Shown piece after piece: positions 33,580 to 42,374 of a stretch of DNA of 64,000 nt. Below the pieces are notes generated by a model. It saw nothing but the letters and a program-made list of their open reading frames with translations. It did no database searches and was not told where the DNA came from. The translations under genes were made by a program, and so were the position numbers. Every line of letters starts with the position of its first letter. Within the stretch, counting starts at the first letter, position 1. Source of the stretch: MRBY01 sp943371005 (lineage in GTDB: Bacteria; Cyanobacteriota; Cyanobacteriia; Cyanobacteriales; MRBY01); assembly GCA_943371005.1 (NCBI GenBank), contig CALRTB020000008.1:81933-145932 (forward strand). The letters run 5' to 3'.

Positions 33580-35775
33580 ATGACTTTTCCGCGTGGTATC
33601 GCCCTCTGTCTTGGATATCTCATTGGCCTGGGTTTAACCGGATTTTGGGGGCCACTGAACCCGCAACCTTCTTTTGTGCAGTGGGGGTTGTTGGTTGGGG
33701 CGATCGCCTTAGGGACAATTTTCGCAACAATTTTTCTCCCCCGTCATCTCTGGCAAGTACCACGCCGCTTTTGGCCCATCCTAGGATTAGTGATGCTTCT
33801 GGCCGCTGTCTATGGTCAGGTGCGTTTACCCCGTCCGGCTGCCGCTGGCCTTTATGACCTCAGTCAAAACCAGCCCAGTTTATTGCAAAGTCCCGTAGAA
33901 ATTCAAGGGCAAATTTATCGCTCCATCACCACACAAGAACCAGAAAAGCAGCGGTTTTGGTTTCGGGTGCAAAATGTAAAACTAGGGCAAAATATTGTTC
34001 CTAAAAAAGAAAATTTATATGTCACGTTAAGTGGAGATTTTTCTCAATTTGAAATCGGCGATCGCCTCCAGTTGACAGGACGTTTATACAAACCCCAGCC
34101 ACCCCAAAATAACTTTGCTTTTAGTTTTCCGGATTACCTACGCCAAAACAATACTTTCCTGGGTTTTAGTGCTTGGGAAGCGACATTGACAAATCGAGAG
34201 CAGTCCCTTGCAGAACAACTGCGCCAACGGATTCAACGGAGCCATCAAGAATTTTTACCAGAGCAATCAGCTAGCTTACTCAGTTCCATGGTGCTAGGGC
34301 GTCAGGCCACCAATTTAAACCCCGAAATTTATGATCTGTGGGTTAGAGCAGGCTTGGCCTACACCGTCGCCGCGTCCGGGTTCCATGTGTCGCTGTTGCT
34401 GGGGGTTGTGTTGCGACTTCTACGAAATCAAGAAGAAAAAACACAATTCTATGGCGCGACAGGAATTTTACTCGGTTACGTGCTGCTGACGGGTTTCCAG
34501 GCTTCGGTTCTCCGGGCGGCCTTGATGGGTATCGGTGGCTTGGTGGCCCTGGTGCTTGATCGCAAGGTAAAACCCATTGGTCTTTTGTTGGTGACGGCAA
34601 CGGTGTTACTCCTCATTAAACCGCTGTGGCTGTGGGATTTGGGCTTTCAGCTCAGTTTTCTGGCGACCTTTGGCCTGTTTACGACCCTAGAACCAATCCA
34701 AAAAAAGCTGGATTTTCTCCCTCCAACGGTGACAACGGCGATCGCCATTCCTCTTGCTGCCAGCATTTGGACATTGCCCCTGTTGGCCTACAAATTTAAT
34801 GTGATTGCCACCTACTCCATTCCCACCAGCATTGTGCTATCGCCTGTCATTGGCTTGGTCAGTTTGGGCGGGATGGTTAGCGGTGCAATGGGGTTACTCA
34901 GTCCAACATTAGGTGGGGCGATCGCCTATGGGGTGGGTTTTCCCCTGCAAGGAATGATTTGGCTCGTGGAACAGGTCGTGGCGTTACCTGGGAGTCAGGC
35001 GAGTGTGGCCGCGTTACCTTTGGCGCAACTGTTTGTTTTCTATGGGGTAATGTTGCTGATTTGGCGTTCTCCCTGGGCACAAAAACGGGCCAAATCTCTA
35101 GTCGGCGGTTTGTTGATCTTTTTTATTGTGGTGTTGGTCTATCGCCACTTCAATACCACCCAGGTGACGATTTTTGGCGATCGCCAAACCCCTGTGATCG
35201 TTGCCCAGGCCGGCGGTAAAACCCTGGTGATTAACGGTGACTCCCCTGGGTTTTGGGAATATACCCTCGAACCTTTTTTACGTCGCAGTGGCCTAAATCA
35301 AATCGATGGGTTTCTTTCTCTTACGCCCCCCGACCCTGAAGTTCAAACCGTTGATTTTTCTGGTGCACTGCCCGTTAAACAACGTTTTGGCCTGGCCGAA
35401 TCTCAACTCACAGACGTGATTTCGCTACGTCCCCTTGAGCCTAAGCATATCGGCCCGATTACCTTGCAACTTCTCCAGGAAAACTTACATATCCTAGAAA
35501 TTCGTCTCCAGGGTCAAGCGTTTTATCTCCTCAGTAAACAAACCGCCGACGCCGACTTGATCACCCAGTGGAATCCGGCCATTCTGATCGCTAAGGCCGC
35601 TGATTTAGATTTCAAAATCTGGCAGACCCTCAAACCCCAACAGGCGATCGCCGTTGGTTCTCCCCAGGGCCATTTTTTAGCCCCCAACCGCATCGTTTAC
35701 TGGAGCGAAACCGACGGCACCATTCAATGGACACCCCGCCAGGGTCTAAGCAGCCTTGCCCCCAATCTTCCCTAG
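33580..35775 (+). CDS. comEC: ComEC/Rec2 family DNA-uptake channel protein
   Basis: A 731-aa polytopic membrane protein. It has an N-terminal hydrophobic region, a soluble OB-like DUF4131 domain (about residues 85-195) and the Competence domain (about 215-480) with the signature YTVAASGFHVSLLLG and a run of transmembrane helices. The final roughly 200 residues correspond in position to the metallo-beta-lactamase-like domain, but the zinc motif HxHxDH is not present (FLSLTPPDPEVQ stands where it would be). ComEC forms the inner-membrane channel for single-stranded DNA in natural transformation. The ATG at 33580 is preferred to a TTG two codons earlier. Confidence 0.87.
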   Translation: MTFPRGIALCLGYLIGLGLTGFWGPLNPQPSFVQWGLLVGAIALGTIFATIFLPRHLWQVPRRFWPILGLVMLLAAVYGQVRLPRPAAAGLYDLSQNQPSLLQSPVEIQGQIYRSITTQEPEKQRFWFRVQNVKLGQNIVPKKENLYVTLSGDFSQFEIGDRLQLTGRLYKPQPPQNNFAFSFPDYLRQNNTFLGFSAWEATLTNREQSLAEQLRQRIQRSHQEFLPEQSASLLSSMVLGRQATNLNPEIYDLWVRAGLAYTVAASGFHVSLLLGVVLRLLRNQEEKTQFYGATGILLGYVLLTGFQASVLRAALMGIGGLVALVLDRKVKPIGLLLVTATVLLLIKPLWLWDLGFQLSFLATFGLFTTLEPIQKKLDFLPPTVTTAIAIPLAASIWTLPLLAYKFNVIATYSIPTSIVLSPVIGLVSLGGMVSGAMGLLSPTLGGAIAYGVGFPLQGMIWLVEQVVALPGSQASVAALPLAQLFVFYGVMLLIWRSPWAQKRAKSLVGGLLIFFIVVLVYRHFNTTQVTIFGDRQTPVIVAQAGGKTLVINGDSPGFWEYTLEPFLRRSGLNQIDGFLSLTPPDPEVQTVDFSGALPVKQRFGLAESQLTDVISLRPLEPKHIGPITLQLLQENLHILEIRLQGQAFYLLSKQTADADLITQWNPAILIAKAADLDFKIWQTLKPQQAIAVGSPQGHFLAPNRIVYWSETDGTIQWTPRQGLSSLAPNLP

Positions 35776-35820
35776 GCCCAAAGCCTTTTCCTGAGCCAGT
35801 TTATGCCCCGAAGACTGTGG

Positions 35821-35826
35821 TAAAAT
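35821..35826 (+). promoter_or_regulatory. possible -10 box of gyrA
   Basis: TAAAAT, 108 bases before the gyrA ATG, in a 159-base gap; it would give a leader of about 100 nt rich in T and A. The -35 region is poorly defined. Confidence 0.35.
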
Positions 35827-35934
35827 AGGAGTCTATTTGACCAAAAAAATCCAGTTAAAAAACGCAAAATAATCTTCCTTAACGTCTTTTTCTCTGGTTT
35901 TTAACCTTTTTTGACCTAGCGGAGCCGAAATCCT

Positions 35935-38508
35935 ATGACCTCCCCCCAGGAGCGCATTATTCCCACCGATTTAAGCAATGAAATGTCACGCTCGTACCTA
36001 GAGTACGCCATGAGTGTGATTGTGGGGCGGGCGTTACCCGATGCACGGGATGGCTTAAAACCCGTACACCGCCGTATTTTATATGCGATGTATGAATTGG
36101 GTTTGACCCCAGATCGTCCTTTCCGGAAATGTGCCCGGGTCGTGGGGGAAGTCCTCGGTAAATATCACCCCCACGGTGATACGGCGGTTTATGATGCCCT
36201 GGTGCGCATGGCCCAGGATTTCTCCATGCGAGATCCGCTCATCAATGGTCATGGTAATTTTGGCTCCATTGATAACGACCCGGCGGCGGCCATGCGTTAT
36301 ACCGAATGTCGCCTCCAGTCCTTGGCGACCAATGCCCTGCTGCGGGATATCGAATCAGAAACCGTTGATTTTGCTGATAACTTCGATGGCTCCCAACAAG
36401 AACCAGTAGTTCTGCCGTCACGGATTCCCCAACTTTTGGTGAATGGCTCTTCGGGGATTGCGGTGGGGATGGCAACCAATATTCCACCCCACAATCTTGG
36501 GGAAATTATTGATGGGGTAACGGCGCTGATTCACAACCCTGAGATCACCATCAAAGAATTGATGCAATTTATTCCGGCCCCTGATTTTCCGACGGGGGCA
36601 CACATTCTCGGTCGTTCGGGCATTAAAGATGCCTATATGACGGGACGGGGCTCGATCACCATGCGGGGGGTCGCCGAAATTGAAACTCTCCGCCAAAATG
36701 GCCGGGAAAAAGAAGCGATTATCGTTACCCAACTACCCTACCAGACCAATAAGGCGGCGCTGATCGAACGCATTGCTGATATGGTCAACGACAAGAAAAT
36801 TGATGGTATTTCTGATATCCGCGATGAAAGCGATCGCCAAGGGATGCGGATCGTCATCGAACTCAAGCGCGATGCCTATCCCCGTGTTGTTTTAAATAAT
36901 CTGTATAAACACACGCCCCTCCAGGCCAATTTTGGCGCGAATATGCTGGCCCTGGTAAACGGCGAACCCCAGTTGCTCAACCTGAAGCAATTCCTCCAGG
37001 TATTCCTAGATTTCCGGGTGGAAGTGATTACCCGGCGCACCCGCTACGAACTGCGCAAGGCCCAGGAACGGGATCACATTCTCCAAGGGTTACTGATTGC
37101 CCTCGATAATCTTGATGCGGTGATCCACTTGATTCGCCAAGCGGCGGATACGGCGATCGCCCGTCAGGGATTGATGGATGGCTACAACCTCAGTCAAGCC
37201 CAGGCCGATGCCATTTTACAAATGCAATTGCGTCGCCTCACGGCCCTCGAAGCGGACAAAATCGAAGCAGAACACCAGGATTTATTACTCAAAATCACCG
37301 ATCTCGAAGATATCCTGGCGCGTCGGGAACGGGTCTACGCAATTATCGAAGAAGAACTCAGCGAAATTAAGACCATCCACCAGAGCGATCGCCGTACAGA
37401 ACTGGTGCTGGATGATGGCGATCTCCAGGATATTGACCTGATTGCCAACGAGCAAGCCGCTATTTTGCTCACCGAACAAGGCTATATCAAACGGATGCCC
37501 GTGGCCACCTTTGACGCCCAAAACCGCGCCACCCGTGGGAAAGCCGCCACCAAAATGAAGGAAGACGATGGCGTAGACCACTTCCTCACCTGCTGTGACC
37601 ACGACTATGTGCTGTTCTTTACGGAGCGTGGCGTCGTCTATTCCCTCAATGCTTACCAAATTCCCCAAAGTTCCCGCACCGCTAGGGGTTTACCGGCGAT
37701 TCAACTGCTCCCGATCCCGAAGGACGAAAAAATTACAGCGATGCTGGCAGTGAGTGAGTTCACAGAAGATGAATACCTCGTTATGCTCACCCAAAACGGC
37801 TACATCAAAAAAACAGCCCTGTCCGCCTTTGCGAAGATTCGCTCGAATGGTTTAATTGCCATTTCCCTCGAAGACGGAGACGAGTTGCGTTGGGTACGCC
37901 TCGCGCGGCAGGAGGACAGCATTATTGTGGCCAGTAGCGAAGGGATGGCGATCCACTTCCAGGCTGACCATAACCAGTTGCGTCCCTTGGGCCGTTCTAC
38001 CCGGGGGGTACGGGCGATGAAGCTCAAATCGGACGATGACAAATTGGTGAGTATGGACATTGTGTCGTCTCAAATCACGGCGGCGATCGCCGCTGCAGAT
38101 GCAGCAGAAGACGAGGACGACAACGAAGAAGTCACCGAAAATGTTGACCAGGGGCCTTGGGTCATTGCCGTAACCACAAAAGGCTTCGGAAAGCGGGTGC
38201 CTGTGGGACGTTTCCGCCTGCAAAACCGCGCTGGTGTGGGCCTCCGGGCGATTAAATTCAAGTCCAAGGCCGATCGTTTGGCTTCCCTGAGAATTGTCAA
38301 TCCCGAAGATGAACTGATGCTCGTTACAGGACGCGGCATTATGATCCGCCAGGCAGTGGAATCCATCTCGCTCCAGTCCCGCAGTGCTACCGGAGTCAGG
38401 GTACAACGCCTCGATGGGGATGATGCAATTGTGGCAGTCGCCCTAGTGCCACCCCCAGCAGAAGGAGACAGTTTAGAAGCTACGGACATGACTGCTGAAG
38501 AAGAATAA
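35935..38508 (+). CDS. gyrA: DNA gyrase subunit A
   Basis: An 857-aa type IIA topoisomerase subunit that cuts and rejoins DNA for negative supercoiling with GyrB. The active-site Tyr is Y122 (AAAMRYTECRL). The quinolone-resistance region reads HPHGDTAVYDAL: T83 and D87 in E. coli numbering. The C-terminal beta-pinwheel domain (about 510-830) wraps DNA, but the GyrA box aligned with E. coli QRRGGKG reads QNRATRG (residues 529-535). There is an acidic insert EDEDDNEEVTENVD near residue 725. It has its own long leader and is followed by three hairpins. Confidence 0.95.
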   Translation: MTSPQERIIPTDLSNEMSRSYLEYAMSVIVGRALPDARDGLKPVHRRILYAMYELGLTPDRPFRKCARVVGEVLGKYHPHGDTAVYDALVRMAQDFSMRDPLINGHGNFGSIDNDPAAAMRYTECRLQSLATNALLRDIESETVDFADNFDGSQQEPVVLPSRIPQLLVNGSSGIAVGMATNIPPHNLGEIIDGVTALIHNPEITIKELMQFIPAPDFPTGAHILGRSGIKDAYMTGRGSITMRGVAEIETLRQNGREKEAIIVTQLPYQTNKAALIERIADMVNDKKIDGISDIRDESDRQGMRIVIELKRDAYPRVVLNNLYKHTPLQANFGANMLALVNGEPQLLNLKQFLQVFLDFRVEVITRRTRYELRKAQERDHILQGLLIALDNLDAVIHLIRQAADTAIARQGLMDGYNLSQAQADAILQMQLRRLTALEADKIEAEHQDLLLKITDLEDILARRERVYAIIEEELSEIKTIHQSDRRTELVLDDGDLQDIDLIANEQAAILLTEQGYIKRMPVATFDAQNRATRGKAATKMKEDDGVDHFLTCCDHDYVLFFTERGVVYSLNAYQIPQSSRTARGLPAIQLLPIPKDEKITAMLAVSEFTEDEYLVMLTQNGYIKKTALSAFAKIRSNGLIAISLEDGDELRWVRLARQEDSIIVASSEGMAIHFQADHNQLRPLGRSTRGVRAMKLKSDDDKLVSMDIVSSQITAAIAAADAAEDEDDNEEVTENVDQGPWVIAVTTKGFGKRVPVGRFRLQNRAGVGLRAIKFKSKADRLASLRIVNPEDELMLVTGRGIMIRQAVESISLQSRSATGVRVQRLDGDDAIVAVALVPPPAEGDSLEATDMTAEEE

Positions 38509-38534
38509 ACTCCCCTTTAGTAACACCTCTCTAG

Positions 38535-38603
38535 CTCCCCTAGAGGGGGGCATTTTGTGGAACTCGCCAACACACCGGCAACTATTTCCCCTCTTGAGAG
38601 GGG
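38535..38603. repeat. two GC-rich palindromes downstream of gyrA
   Basis: CTCCCC-TAGA-GGGGGG (38535-38550) and CCCCTCTTGAGAGGGG (38588-38603) are self-complementary hairpins between gyrA and the true terminator at 38645. All three share a CCCT..AGGG design. Neither has a U-tract, so they are not standard terminators; they may be REP-like or 3'-end stabilising structures. Confidence 0.6.
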
Positions 38604-38644
38604 TCACGGGAGTGTTAACTCAAGGGATACCTCCGCCTGCAGCA

Positions 38645-38669
38645 CCTCCCTTAAGGGAGGATTTTTTTT
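38645..38669 (+). terminator. intrinsic terminator of gyrA
   Basis: A perfect 16-bp palindrome CCTCCCTTAAGGGAGG followed by ATTTTTTTT. It lies 137 bases after the gyrA stop and ends directly before the stop codon of the converging permease gene. Confidence 0.88.
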
Positions 38670-38670
38670 G

Positions 38671-39627
38671 TTACTTAATGCGGGGATCGAGGAGGCGGTA
38701 ACTCAGATCGGCGATCGCATTAAAGATCACTACCAGGGCCGCATAGATAATCGTGATCCCCATAATCACGGGTGTATCGTTGCGGTTAATGGATTCAATG
38801 AGCAGCGCACCGATTCCCGGCACCCGAAAAATTTGCTCCGTCACTAAGGCCCCCGTCACAATACTCGGCACATCAATGGCAATCAGAGTCACAACGGGAA
38901 TCAAGGCATTGCGCAATATATGTTTGCGGAGCACAGCAAATTCCCCCAAGCCCTTGGCATAGGCCGTCCGCACATAATCCTGGGGCAATTCTTCGAGGAT
39001 CGCATTGCGCACAAACCGGGTCAAAATTGCCGTTTGGTACAACGCAAGGACGGTGATCGGTAGAATCGATTGCTGGATCTGCTGCCAAAAGCTCTGGAAA
39101 TCATTCACCACCAGGGTGCTGTTGTACAGCGAGGGGAGCCACTGCAATTTCACGCTAAAGACAATAATCGCCAGCAATCCGGTGAAAAAAGTGGGCAGAG
39201 AGTAACCCAAAAAAGCGAAGGTGGTGGCTAGTTGATCCAAGAGGGAGTTGCGGCGCAGGGCAGAAATAATCCCCAGGGGTAAGGCAATCGCCACACTCAA
39301 ACCATAGGCAAGACCCACCACCCAGAGGGTTGTTGGCAGTCGTTGCCAAATCAGACCCAGCACAGGACTTTTACTCGTGAAAGAATAACCTAAATTCCCC
39401 TGGCACAACGCCCAGAGCCATTTGACATAACGAAGATAAAAGGGCTGATCCAGACCGAGCGATCGCCGGATGTTTTCCCGCACTTCGGCGGTGATTGCCG
39501 GGTTATTGGCAAACTCACTAAGGGGATCCCCCGGTGCCAGGGCCAAAATTGTGAAGATCACAAAACTAATGGCGAGTAATGTCCCCAGGGCGATCGTCAA
39601 GCGTTTAAAAAGAGCACGCATCACCAT
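38671..39627 (-). CDS. dipeptide/oligopeptide ABC transporter permease (DppB/OppB family)
   Basis: A 318-aa inner-membrane permease with six transmembrane helices. Seen: ALAPGDPLSEFANNPAIT after the first helix, the EAA-loop region DYVRTAYAKGLGEFAVLRKH, and EQIFRVPGIGALL, all typical of DppB. The ATG at 39627 has AGGGGAG 5 bases upstream; the long upstream extension of the frame overlaps the previous gene and was rejected. It follows the isoaspartyl peptidase gene by 16 bases, suggesting one transcript. DppC, ATPase and binding-protein partners are not in the neighbourhood. Confidence 0.88.
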   Translation of the reverse strand: MVMRALFKRLTIALGTLLAISFVIFTILALAPGDPLSEFANNPAITAEVRENIRRSLGLDQPFYLRYVKWLWALCQGNLGYSFTSKSPVLGLIWQRLPTTLWVVGLAYGLSVAIALPLGIISALRRNSLLDQLATTFAFLGYSLPTFFTGLLAIIVFSVKLQWLPSLYNSTLVVNDFQSFWQQIQQSILPITVLALYQTAILTRFVRNAILEELPQDYVRTAYAKGLGEFAVLRKHILRNALIPVVTLIAIDVPSIVTGALVTEQIFRVPGIGALLIESINRNDTPVIMGITIIYAALVVIFNAIADLSYRLLDPRIK

Positions 39628-39643
39628 CAACGGCTCCCCTTCC

Positions 39644-40576
39644 CTAGAGACAACCGACTCCTGGTTCCAGTTGCCATTCCAGGGTGTCCGCCACAGCAGT
39701 ACCGTCGTGATAGGCTGCCAAGAGCACTTCACTGGTTTTTCCCCAGACAATATTGCCCTCAGCATCCAAGGCGATCGCCCCTAGATCTCGTTTATTTAGT
39801 GTTGCTTCCTGGATCGATTTTTCCATGGCAGCCGACAAACTCAAACCGTCCGTGACCCGAATGACCACCTTTGCAGCGAGGCATTCATCAATGATGTCTT
39901 CCCCAATGCCAGTACAACTGACCCCAGCCACCTGGGTCGCATAATTGCCCGCAGGCATCGCCGAGTCACTCACCCGACCAATGCGTTCTAAACCTTTTCC
40001 GCCCGTAGATGTAGCCGCTGCAACTCGACCATTTTGATCCAGGGCCACCACACCAATGGTGCCGCGCCGCGCCATTTCATCCTCCGCGACCACCCCAGCC
40101 ATACTACTGCGGAAATTGCCCTTACGTTCTTCAAGCCATTCTTCTAGGCGTAAATCGGTGAGGGGGTCATGGATCGGTAGTTGCAATACCCTTACCATCT
40201 CCGCCGCACCGACATCGGACAGCACCCGGTCATCTTCCGTTTGCAATGCTTGGGCCACTTCGATGGGATTTTTAATGCGGCCCACATTGATCACGCCGCT
40301 AAACCGTTGGGCTGCACCGTCCATGAGGGAAGCACTCATGCGAATTTGGCCATCGGACTGAAGCACCGACCCCGTACCCGCATTAAACCGTGGTTCATCT
40401 TCCAATAGTTTTGCCCCCAGGATGACGGCCTCTACCGCACTACCGCCCTGCTCTAGAAAATCATAAACTTCTCGCACAATCCGATGGAGCGACTCTCGCA
40501 CCGCGATTAAGCCCCCTTTGCCTTTGAGGGAACTGCCGGCCCCACCGTGAATAATGAGTTTTGGTTGCACTGTCAT
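39644..40576 (-). CDS. isoaspartyl peptidase / L-asparaginase (Ntn-hydrolase)
   Basis: A 310-aa plant-type asparaginase precursor. The enzyme self-cleaves before a Thr that becomes the nucleophile: RRGTIGVVALDQNG contains the GT(I/V)G cleavage site (about residue 170). IIHGGAGS at the start and GNYATQVAGVSCTGIGE are family motifs. It hydrolyses beta-aspartyl dipeptides and asparagine; in cyanobacteria homologues split beta-Asp-Arg from cyanophycin breakdown. The ATG at 40576 is used. It is the first gene of a probable two-gene transcript with the DppB-like permease. Confidence 0.92.
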   Translation of the reverse strand: MTVQPKLIIHGGAGSSLKGKGGLIAVRESLHRIVREVYDFLEQGGSAVEAVILGAKLLEDEPRFNAGTGSVLQSDGQIRMSASLMDGAAQRFSGVINVGRIKNPIEVAQALQTEDDRVLSDVGAAEMVRVLQLPIHDPLTDLRLEEWLEERKGNFRSSMAGVVAEDEMARRGTIGVVALDQNGRVAAATSTGGKGLERIGRVSDSAMPAGNYATQVAGVSCTGIGEDIIDECLAAKVVIRVTDGLSLSAAMEKSIQEATLNKRDLGAIALDAEGNIVWGKTSEVLLAAYHDGTAVADTLEWQLEPGVGCL

Positions 40577-40670
40577 CCCTCTTGTTTTCCCAGAATTTTT
40601 AAGTAAAAGCAAACGCTAGGAAATTCTATCGAGAAATGTCAGCCCTGCCTACGGTCTTCTCCCAATTCCC

Positions 40671-40709
40671 TAAAAAAAAGCGCCCTAGGATCTGATCTCC
40701 TAAAACGCT
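40671..40709 (-). terminator. intrinsic terminator of hemE
   Basis: On the minus strand AGCGTTTTAGGA pairs with TCCTAGGGCGCT (three G-U pairs, 7-nt loop), followed by TTTTTTTT. It lies 30 bases after the hemE stop. Confidence 0.85.
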
Positions 40710-40738
40710 TTTTCTGAATGAAGTAATGGCTCTAAAAT

Positions 40739-41791
40739 CTAGAGGAAACTCTGGACGTTCTTACAGGTTTCAAAGAAGAAGCGGACATTATCTTCAGGGG
40801 TGCCAACGAGAACACCATGGCCGAGGTTAAGAATATGTCCCCAATTGCCGGCTTTACGCACGGTGTCAATGATTCGCGCTTTGATGAAATCTTGGGAACC
40901 AAACAGCACGCCAGGATCGATATTGCCTTGAACCTTCATGTCTTTCCCGAGGCGCTGGCGGGCATCGGCCATATCCACCGTCCAATCGACGCTGACAATA
41001 TCCACACCGGATTTACCCATGCGCTCCAGGACACCGGCACTGCCACTGATGTAGAGAATCAGGGGGAAGTCTGGGTATTTTGCTTTGACTTTGTCCACCA
41101 CGCGCTTTTGGTAGGGCAGGGCAAACATATCGTAGTCTTGGGGGCTAAGTTGACCCGCCCAAGAGTCGAACATCTGGATCACCTGGGCACCACATTCGAT
41201 CTGGTAGCAAACGTAATCGGCGATCGCATCGGCAATTTTCCCAAGGAAACTATGCAACACAGCCGGCTCAGAGAAGGCCATATTTTTGATAATGGCGTAG
41301 TTCTTCGAGCTCTTACCCTCGATGGCATAGGCAGCCAAAGTCCAGGGAGCACCGACAAAACCTAGTACCGTCGATGCATTTCCTACTTCCTGGCGGAGGG
41401 TGCCGAGGATTGTTTTGATAAAAGGCAAAGATTCTGCCGGATCAAAGGGGGTCATGGCATCGACCTGGGCCTGGGTGCGGATCGGATTTTCGATGATCGG
41501 CCCTTTGCTTTCGATGATGTCGAAGGGAATGCCCATCCCCGGTAAGGGAGTGAGAATATCCGAAAACATAATTACACCGTCAGGCTGGAATGCATGCCAA
41601 GGTTGGAGCGAAATTTCGATGGCGAGATCGGGGTTTTCAGAACGTTCCCGGAAGCTCGGGTACTTCTCCCGCAAGTCGCGATAAATTTTCATGTAACGTC
41701 CGGCTTGACGCATCATCCAAACCGGTGTCCGCTCAACTTTCTCCCCCCGTGCAGCCCTCAATAAAAGAGGTGTATTATTGCTTTCCGACAT
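40739..41791 (-). CDS. hemE: uroporphyrinogen decarboxylase
   Basis: A 350-aa TIM-barrel enzyme that removes four acetate carboxyls from uroporphyrinogen III to give coproporphyrinogen III, on the path to haem, chlorophyll and bilins. Signatures: TPVWMMRQAGRYM (substrate-binding Arg), ISLQPWHAFQPDGVIMFSDI, GFVGAPWTLAAY and the C-terminal NLGHGVLVGTPEDNV. It is of full length, has its own terminator and is divergent from the gene at 41895. Confidence 0.96.
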   Translation of the reverse strand: MSESNNTPLLLRAARGEKVERTPVWMMRQAGRYMKIYRDLREKYPSFRERSENPDLAIEISLQPWHAFQPDGVIMFSDILTPLPGMGIPFDIIESKGPIIENPIRTQAQVDAMTPFDPAESLPFIKTILGTLRQEVGNASTVLGFVGAPWTLAAYAIEGKSSKNYAIIKNMAFSEPAVLHSFLGKIADAIADYVCYQIECGAQVIQMFDSWAGQLSPQDYDMFALPYQKRVVDKVKAKYPDFPLILYISGSAGVLERMGKSGVDIVSVDWTVDMADARQRLGKDMKVQGNIDPGVLFGSQDFIKARIIDTVRKAGNWGHILNLGHGVLVGTPEDNVRFFFETCKNVQSFL

Positions 41792-41894
41792 GATTTATTA
41801 AAATAATTTTTGTGCATTTGTAAGCTTATCATCTCGGTTTGTGAAATAAACTTGAGGCACTATCGTAAGCAGTTAACAATTATTAAGAAATATT

Positions 41895-42326
41895 GTGAAC
41901 GATCCTTTCTCTCGTAATATTCAATTCTCTTCTTCGGGCTTAGGTTGTTTTTTGACCTTCATTCTGATCGCGGCGTTGCTGACTTCGGTGGGCCTCGGCT
42001 GGGTTGTCAATGGGTTTATTATTCTCATTCTCTTGATCCCGGTGGCGATCGCCTTGGGGGTTGTGGGCTTCCAGTGGTGGCTCAAGCGCAATTTGGTAGA
42101 GGCAGATTGTCCGGTCTGTGGCTATGAATTTACGGGTTTAAACAATTCCATGGCCCGCTGTCCCAGTTGCGGCGAAGTGGTGCAAATTACAGAGAAGAAA
42201 TTCCAGCGCCAGACCCCAGAGGGCACGGTGGAGGTGGCCGCCGTAGAAGTAGACGGACCCCAAGGAACGGATAACACCGACGCTAAAACGGTGGATGTGC
42301 AAGTGCTAGAGCCCGGTGAAGATTAA
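41895..42326 (+). CDS. membrane protein with zinc ribbon, unrecognised
   Basis: A 143-aa protein with two transmembrane helices (about residues 17-37 and 40-62) followed by a cytoplasmic-type zinc ribbon, C72-P-V-C75 and C89-P-S-C92, and an acidic tail. I do not recognise a named family. The start is GTG at 41895; no in-frame ATG gives both helices. The gene ends 48 bases before an ABC exporter in the same direction, so the two may be co-transcribed and functionally linked. Confidence 0.75.
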   Translation: MNDPFSRNIQFSSSGLGCFLTFILIAALLTSVGLGWVVNGFIILILLIPVAIALGVVGFQWWLKRNLVEADCPVCGYEFTGLNNSMARCPSCGEVVQITEKKFQRQTPEGTVEVAAVEVDGPQGTDNTDAKTVDVQVLEPGED

Positions 42327-42374
42327 ACAGAACAGGTTATGATCTGTGGGGTATTGGCTTGATTTTCTTTGAAT

